From: Ralstonia pickettii
GTDB lineage: Bacteria; Pseudomonadota; Gammaproteobacteria; Burkholderiales; Burkholderiaceae
Direction: 5' to 3'
DNA: 64,000 bases
NCBI RefSeq assembly: GCF_000607165.1
Contig: NZ_JFZG01000004.1
Coordinates: 248,001 to 312,000, forward strand
The notes below the pieces were generated by a model that saw only the letters and a program-made list of their open reading frames with translations, was not told the origin of the DNA and searched no databases. Position numbers and translations under genes: made by a program. The first letter of the stretch is position 1, and each line of letters begins with the position of its first letter. Shown in pieces: positions 61,063-64,000 of this stretch.

Positions 61063-63003
61063 ATGCTTGATTTCGTACGTACGCATCGGCGCTTGATGTT
61101 TCTGGTGCTGCTGATTCTGGTGTTCCCGTCGTTCGTGTTCTTCGGTGTGCAGAGCTATTCGAGCTTCATGGACAGCTCGCATGACGCCGCCAAAGTCGAC
61201 GGCAAGGTCATCTCCACCAACGAAGTCGACGCGCGCGTGCGCGAGCAGACAGAGCGTCTGCGCCAGATGCTTGGCGCGCAATATGATCCGCGCCAGTTCG
61301 AAGGTCCGCAGATGCGCCGCGATGTGCTCGACGGCATCATCCAGCAACGCGTGCTGGCCAATGAGGTCGTGCATGCGAACCTGACCATCTCGAACGAGAA
61401 GATTCGCGACACGATCCTGCAGATTCCGGCCGTGGCAGCGCTGCGCAAGCCGGATGGCTCGTTCGACCAGGAAGCCTACGTGCGACTGCTGGCTGCACAG
61501 AATATGACGCCCGAGCAGTTAGAAGGCAATCTGCGGTTCGAGCTGTCGCAGCAACAGATTCCGCAATCGATTGTGTCGTCGGCGTTCGTGCCGAAGTCGC
61601 TGGTGGAGCGACTGATCCAGGTACGCGATCAGCAACGTGAAGTGCAGGCGCTGCTGTTCAAGCCGGCTGACTATGCTGCAAAGATCAACCCGGACGACAA
61701 GGCGATCCAGGCTTATTACGACGCGCACCAGCAGGAGTTCTCCGTGCCGGAGCAAGTCAAGGCCGAGTATGTCGTGTTCTCGGGCGAAGACATGATGAAG
61801 CAGATTCCGGTCACGCCTGAGCAGATCAAGGAGTACTACGACCAGAACGCTGCGCGCTTCAAGACGCAGGAAGAGCGCAGCGCCGCTCACATCCTGATCA
61901 AGCTGCCGGACAACGCCAAACCTGCCGACAAGGAAACCGCCAAGAAGAAGGCCGAAGAAGTACTCGCCGAGGTGCGCAAGAACCCCGCGAGCTTTGCCGA
62001 ACTGGCCAAGAAGTACTCGGGCGATCCGGGTTCGGCTGCGCAGGGCGGCGAGTTGGGCTTCCTGGGCAAGGGTGCGACCGTGCCTCCGTTCGAGAACGCG
62101 CTGTTTGCCCTCAAGCAGCCAGGTGACATCAGCGATGTGGTCCAAAGCGATTTCGGTTTTCACATCATCAAGCTGGAAGAAGTGAAGGGCGGCGGCGTGC
62201 AGCCGTTGGAAGCTGTCAAGCCGGAGCTTGAACGCGAACTGCGTACGCAACTCGCCAACAAGAAGTACTCGGAGCTGGCTGATGCGTTCTCCAACACCGT
62301 GGAAGACCAGTCCGACAGCCTGAAGCCGGTGGCTGACAAGCTTAAGCTGCAGATTCAGACGGCCGACAACGTGACCCGCACGCCGAGCCCGGCGCAGTCT
62401 GGCAGCCCGATCGGCAATGACAAGGTGGTCAAGGCGCTGTTCGCAGACGACGTGATCAAGAACCACCGCAATACGGCCGCCATACAGGTGGGCCCGACCA
62501 CGCTGGTTGCGGCGCGTGCGGCGGAGTATCGTCCGGCCACGGTCAAGAAGCTGGCCGACGTGCGTGAGCAGGTCAAGGCCAAGGTGATCGCCGAGCAAGC
62601 GGCTGCGCTGGCCAAGAAGGCTGGCGAAGAGAAACTGGCCGCCGTAAAGCAGAGCAACAGCGCCGATGGCTTCAGCGCCGCACAAACCGTCTCGCGCCAG
62701 CAGGCGCAAGGCACGTCGCCCGCTGCACTGACGGCCATCCTGCGCGCCGATGCGACCAAGCTGCCGGCCACCATCGGCGTCGACCTCGGTGCCCAGGGCT
62801 ACGCGCTGTATCGCATCAACAAGGTGCTGCCGCCGGCCAATGTGGATGAGGCGCGCCGTGCTGCCGATGCGCAGCAACTGGCTCAGGCCGCTGGTCAGAC
62901 CGAGTTCAACGCCTACTACGAAGCACTGAAGGCGCGTTCGAAGGTGAAGATCAACAGTAACGTGATTGACACCAGCAAACCTGCCAATACGGCAGAGGAC
63001 TGA
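61063..63003 (+). CDS. ppiD: Periplasmic membrane-anchored folding factor PpiD
   Basis: Inner-membrane-anchored chaperone with a peptidyl-prolyl isomerase-like domain, assisting newly exported proteins at the Sec translocon. 646 residues. One N-terminal membrane anchor (about 11-30, RLMFLVLLILVFPSFVFFG) is followed by a SurA-like N-domain. A parvulin domain at about 265-370 has SAAHILIKLPDNAK, FAELAKKYSGDPGSAAQGGE and DFGFHIIKL. A long C-terminal region follows. It sits after hupB and the tRNAs, as in many proteobacteria. The ATG has only weak ribosome-binding sequence. Confidence 0.93.
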   Translation: MLDFVRTHRRLMFLVLLILVFPSFVFFGVQSYSSFMDSSHDAAKVDGKVISTNEVDARVREQTERLRQMLGAQYDPRQFEGPQMRRDVLDGIIQQRVLANEVVHANLTISNEKIRDTILQIPAVAALRKPDGSFDQEAYVRLLAAQNMTPEQLEGNLRFELSQQQIPQSIVSSAFVPKSLVERLIQVRDQQREVQALLFKPADYAAKINPDDKAIQAYYDAHQQEFSVPEQVKAEYVVFSGEDMMKQIPVTPEQIKEYYDQNAARFKTQEERSAAHILIKLPDNAKPADKETAKKKAEEVLAEVRKNPASFAELAKKYSGDPGSAAQGGELGFLGKGATVPPFENALFALKQPGDISDVVQSDFGFHIIKLEEVKGGGVQPLEAVKPELERELRTQLANKKYSELADAFSNTVEDQSDSLKPVADKLKLQIQTADNVTRTPSPAQSGSPIGNDKVVKALFADDVIKNHRNTAAIQVGPTTLVAARAAEYRPATVKKLADVREQVKAKVIAEQAAALAKKAGEEKLAAVKQSNSADGFSAAQTVSRQQAQGTSPAALTAILRADATKLPATIGVDLGAQGYALYRINKVLPPANVDEARRAADAQQLAQAAGQTEFNAYYEALKARSKVKINSNVIDTSKPANTAED

Positions 63004-63030
63004 TACGGCGCGCAGCAGGTAGCCTGACGA

Positions 63031-63064
63031 AAAAGCCCCCTCAACAACGAGGGGGCTTTTTTTT
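63031..63064 (+). terminator. Rho-independent terminator of ppiD
   Basis: AAAAGCCCCCTC (63031-63042) and GAGGGGGCTTTT (63049-63060) form a perfect 12-bp stem with a six-base loop, followed by TTTT. The A-rich left arm would also allow use by the convergent signal peptidase gene. Confidence 0.93.
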
Positions 63065-63083
63065 GCGTATTTTTTTCGGGCGA

Positions 63084-63776
63084 CTAGTCCAGCGGTTTGC
63101 CGATGCGCGCGAGGCGCGGCATGTACAAGTGGTCCGGATCGAATGAGAGTGCCACGTGGGAAGCGCGGGCGATCAGGTTCTTGCGCGGCACGAGGCCGAA
63201 GTAGCGGGAGTCTCGGCTGTTGTCGCGGTTGTCGCCCAGCATGAGGTAGCGGTCTTGAGGGACGGTGATGGGGCCGAAGCTGCGCACTGCTCGCACTTCC
63301 GGCAAGACCATCACCGTGTGCTCGCGGCCGGGCAGGGCTTCGGACCAGAGTTCGTGCGGCAGCGCCGCCGTCGCTTGGGGCAACGCTCCGGGCGCGACGT
63401 CCGGCAATGGGGTATAGGCGATGTGCTGGTGGTTGATGTAGAGCGCTTCGCCGCGCATTTCAACGACATCGCCGGGTAGACCGATCAGCCGCTTGACGAG
63501 CTTTGTGCCGTCTTCCGGTGAGGAGAAGACGACAACATCACCACGTCGCGGCTCGCTGCCGCGCTTGAGCCAGACGGTGGTGGCCGGTACGCGCACACCG
63601 TAAGCCAATCGGTTCATCAGGATGTAGTCGCCCTCGATAAGGGTCGGGTTCATTGAGCCGCTGGGCACGACTGCCCAGTCGGCAATGCAGGCGCGGAAGG
63701 CAAAGAGCAACGACATGCCGACCAGGAACCGCTTGTTGTCGCGCGCTGCACGCAGCCCGTTTGCCAGAAGCTTCAT
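63084..63776 (-). CDS. lepB: Signal peptidase I, short form with a single membrane anchor
   Basis: Cleaves signal peptides of exported proteins. 230 residues from ATG 63776 with GGGCGGA upstream; the 40-codon extension is not supported. The catalytic Ser41 is in VVPSGSMNPTL and Lys95 in KLVKRLIGLPGD. The membrane anchor is at about residues 17-33, one helix rather than the two in E. coli LepB. GDNRDNSRDSRYFG is the conserved C-terminal box E. Because it lies away from lepA and rnc, the usual neighbours, it is probably a second signal peptidase. A TesA-like gene follows on the same strand upstream. Confidence 0.88.
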   Translation of the reverse strand: MKLLANGLRAARDNKRFLVGMSLLFAFRACIADWAVVPSGSMNPTLIEGDYILMNRLAYGVRVPATTVWLKRGSEPRRGDVVVFSSPEDGTKLVKRLIGLPGDVVEMRGEALYINHQHIAYTPLPDVAPGALPQATAALPHELWSEALPGREHTVMVLPEVRAVRSFGPITVPQDRYLMLGDNRDNSRDSRYFGLVPRKNLIARASHVALSFDPDHLYMPRLARIGKPLD

Positions 63777-63850
63777 GGTGTCCGCCCGTGTGAGATGTGG
63801 CCGCGCGTTCGACTTAGAAATCCGATGCACCTGATGGCGCCGCAGAATTG

Positions 63851-64000
63851 TCATCTTCCGACCCGCGCTTTGAGAAGAGGTTCCAGTTTGGGCCACACGT
63901 TATCGAGCATCGTCGGTTGCGCTGCGGCAATGGGGTGGATGCGGTCTTCCTGGAACCAGTCCGGCCGTTGCGCAACGCCCTCGAGCAGGAATGGCACCAG
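63851..64000 (-). CDS. tesA: C-terminal end of a TesA-like GDSL esterase/thioesterase (5' partial)
   Basis: 49 residues run from the right edge to TGA at 63851-63853. The sequence LVPFLLEGVAQRPDWFQEDR continues into IHPIAAAQPTMLDNVWP, the TesA C-terminal pattern, with the catalytic Asp and His in DRIHP. Such enzymes are usually periplasmic, hydrolysing fatty-acyl thioesters and esters. The N-terminal Ser of the GDSL motif is outside the window. It lies upstream of the signal peptidase gene on the same strand. Confidence 0.85.
   Translation of the reverse strand: MVPFLLEGVAQRPDWFQEDRIHPIAAAQPTMLDNVWPKLEPLLKARVGR

Noticed and set aside
61519-62877. 452-codon minus-strand frame inside ppiD
   Set aside because: Typical third-position GC shadow of ppiD.
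1-64000. CRISPR arrays, insertion sequences, prophage genes
   Set aside because: No regularly spaced direct repeats, no transposase or integrase motifs and no phage structural genes were seen.

Overview
This 64 kb window reads as a GC-rich, gene-dense beta-proteobacterial chromosome segment, most likely Ralstonia (R. pickettii-like) or a very close relative. The main evidence is the order phaC-phaA-phaB-phaR-dus-rimO-bktB, which matches the polyhydroxybutyrate (PHB) region known from Cupriavidus/Ralstonia, with family-typical lengths (PhaA 393 aa, PhaB 246 aa, BktB 394 aa) and catalytic residues at the expected spacing. The species assignment is inference. Most of the window is core chromosome: I see no insertion sequence, prophage or CRISPR array.

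Layout. 1-5.8 kb: tail of a Lys/Gln/Ala-rich protein, a YdcH-like small protein, a DinG/YoaA-type iron-sulfur helicase, bamD (minus) diverging from rluD-pgeF, and a small membrane protein. 6.0-15.5 kb: PHB region phaCAB and phaR, then dusC, rimO, bktB and a secreted protein overlapping the bktB end. 15.6-23.9 kb: metC, serB, argE, mfd and ispDF. 24-27.5 kb: an ahpC/ahpD peroxide-defence pair and an OmpR/EnvZ-type two-component system. 27.8-38.8 kb is the more accessory part: a Gly-rich secreted protein with a DUF1800/DUF1501 pair, a GH28 pectinase lipoprotein behind an operator-like promoter, an atypical HpnD-like prenyl synthase, and a two-gene RND efflux system behind a promoter carrying a perfect TetR-type palindrome. 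38.8-39.3 kb: tRNA-Leu(UAG) facing a 3' fragment of another tRNA-Leu. 39.3-51.6 kb: CsbD, an MHS-family transporter, cyoABCD, a GNAT acetyltransferase, and a LysR-controlled acyl-CoA dehydrogenase / CoA-transferase / transporter operon. 51.9-64 kb: mnmC, then the proteostasis block tig-clpP-clpX-lon-hupB, tRNA-Val, tRNA-Asp, ppiD, a short signal peptidase I and the end of a TesA-like esterase.

How the genes work together. PhaA and BktB condense acyl-CoAs, PhaB reduces the product, PhaC polymerises it and PhaR senses the granule. Tig, ClpXP, Lon and PpiD cover folding and degradation in the cytoplasm and at the inner membrane. AhpD normally re-reduces AhpC. IspD and IspF are consecutive-pathway isoprenoid enzymes. 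CyoABCD is a complete four-subunit quinol oxidase, without cyoE beside it. The least explained parts are the DUF1800/DUF1501 locus, the altered metal-binding motifs of the HpnD-like protein, the acyl-CoA dehydrogenase operon of unknown substrate, and several well-formed operators whose regulators are not in the window.
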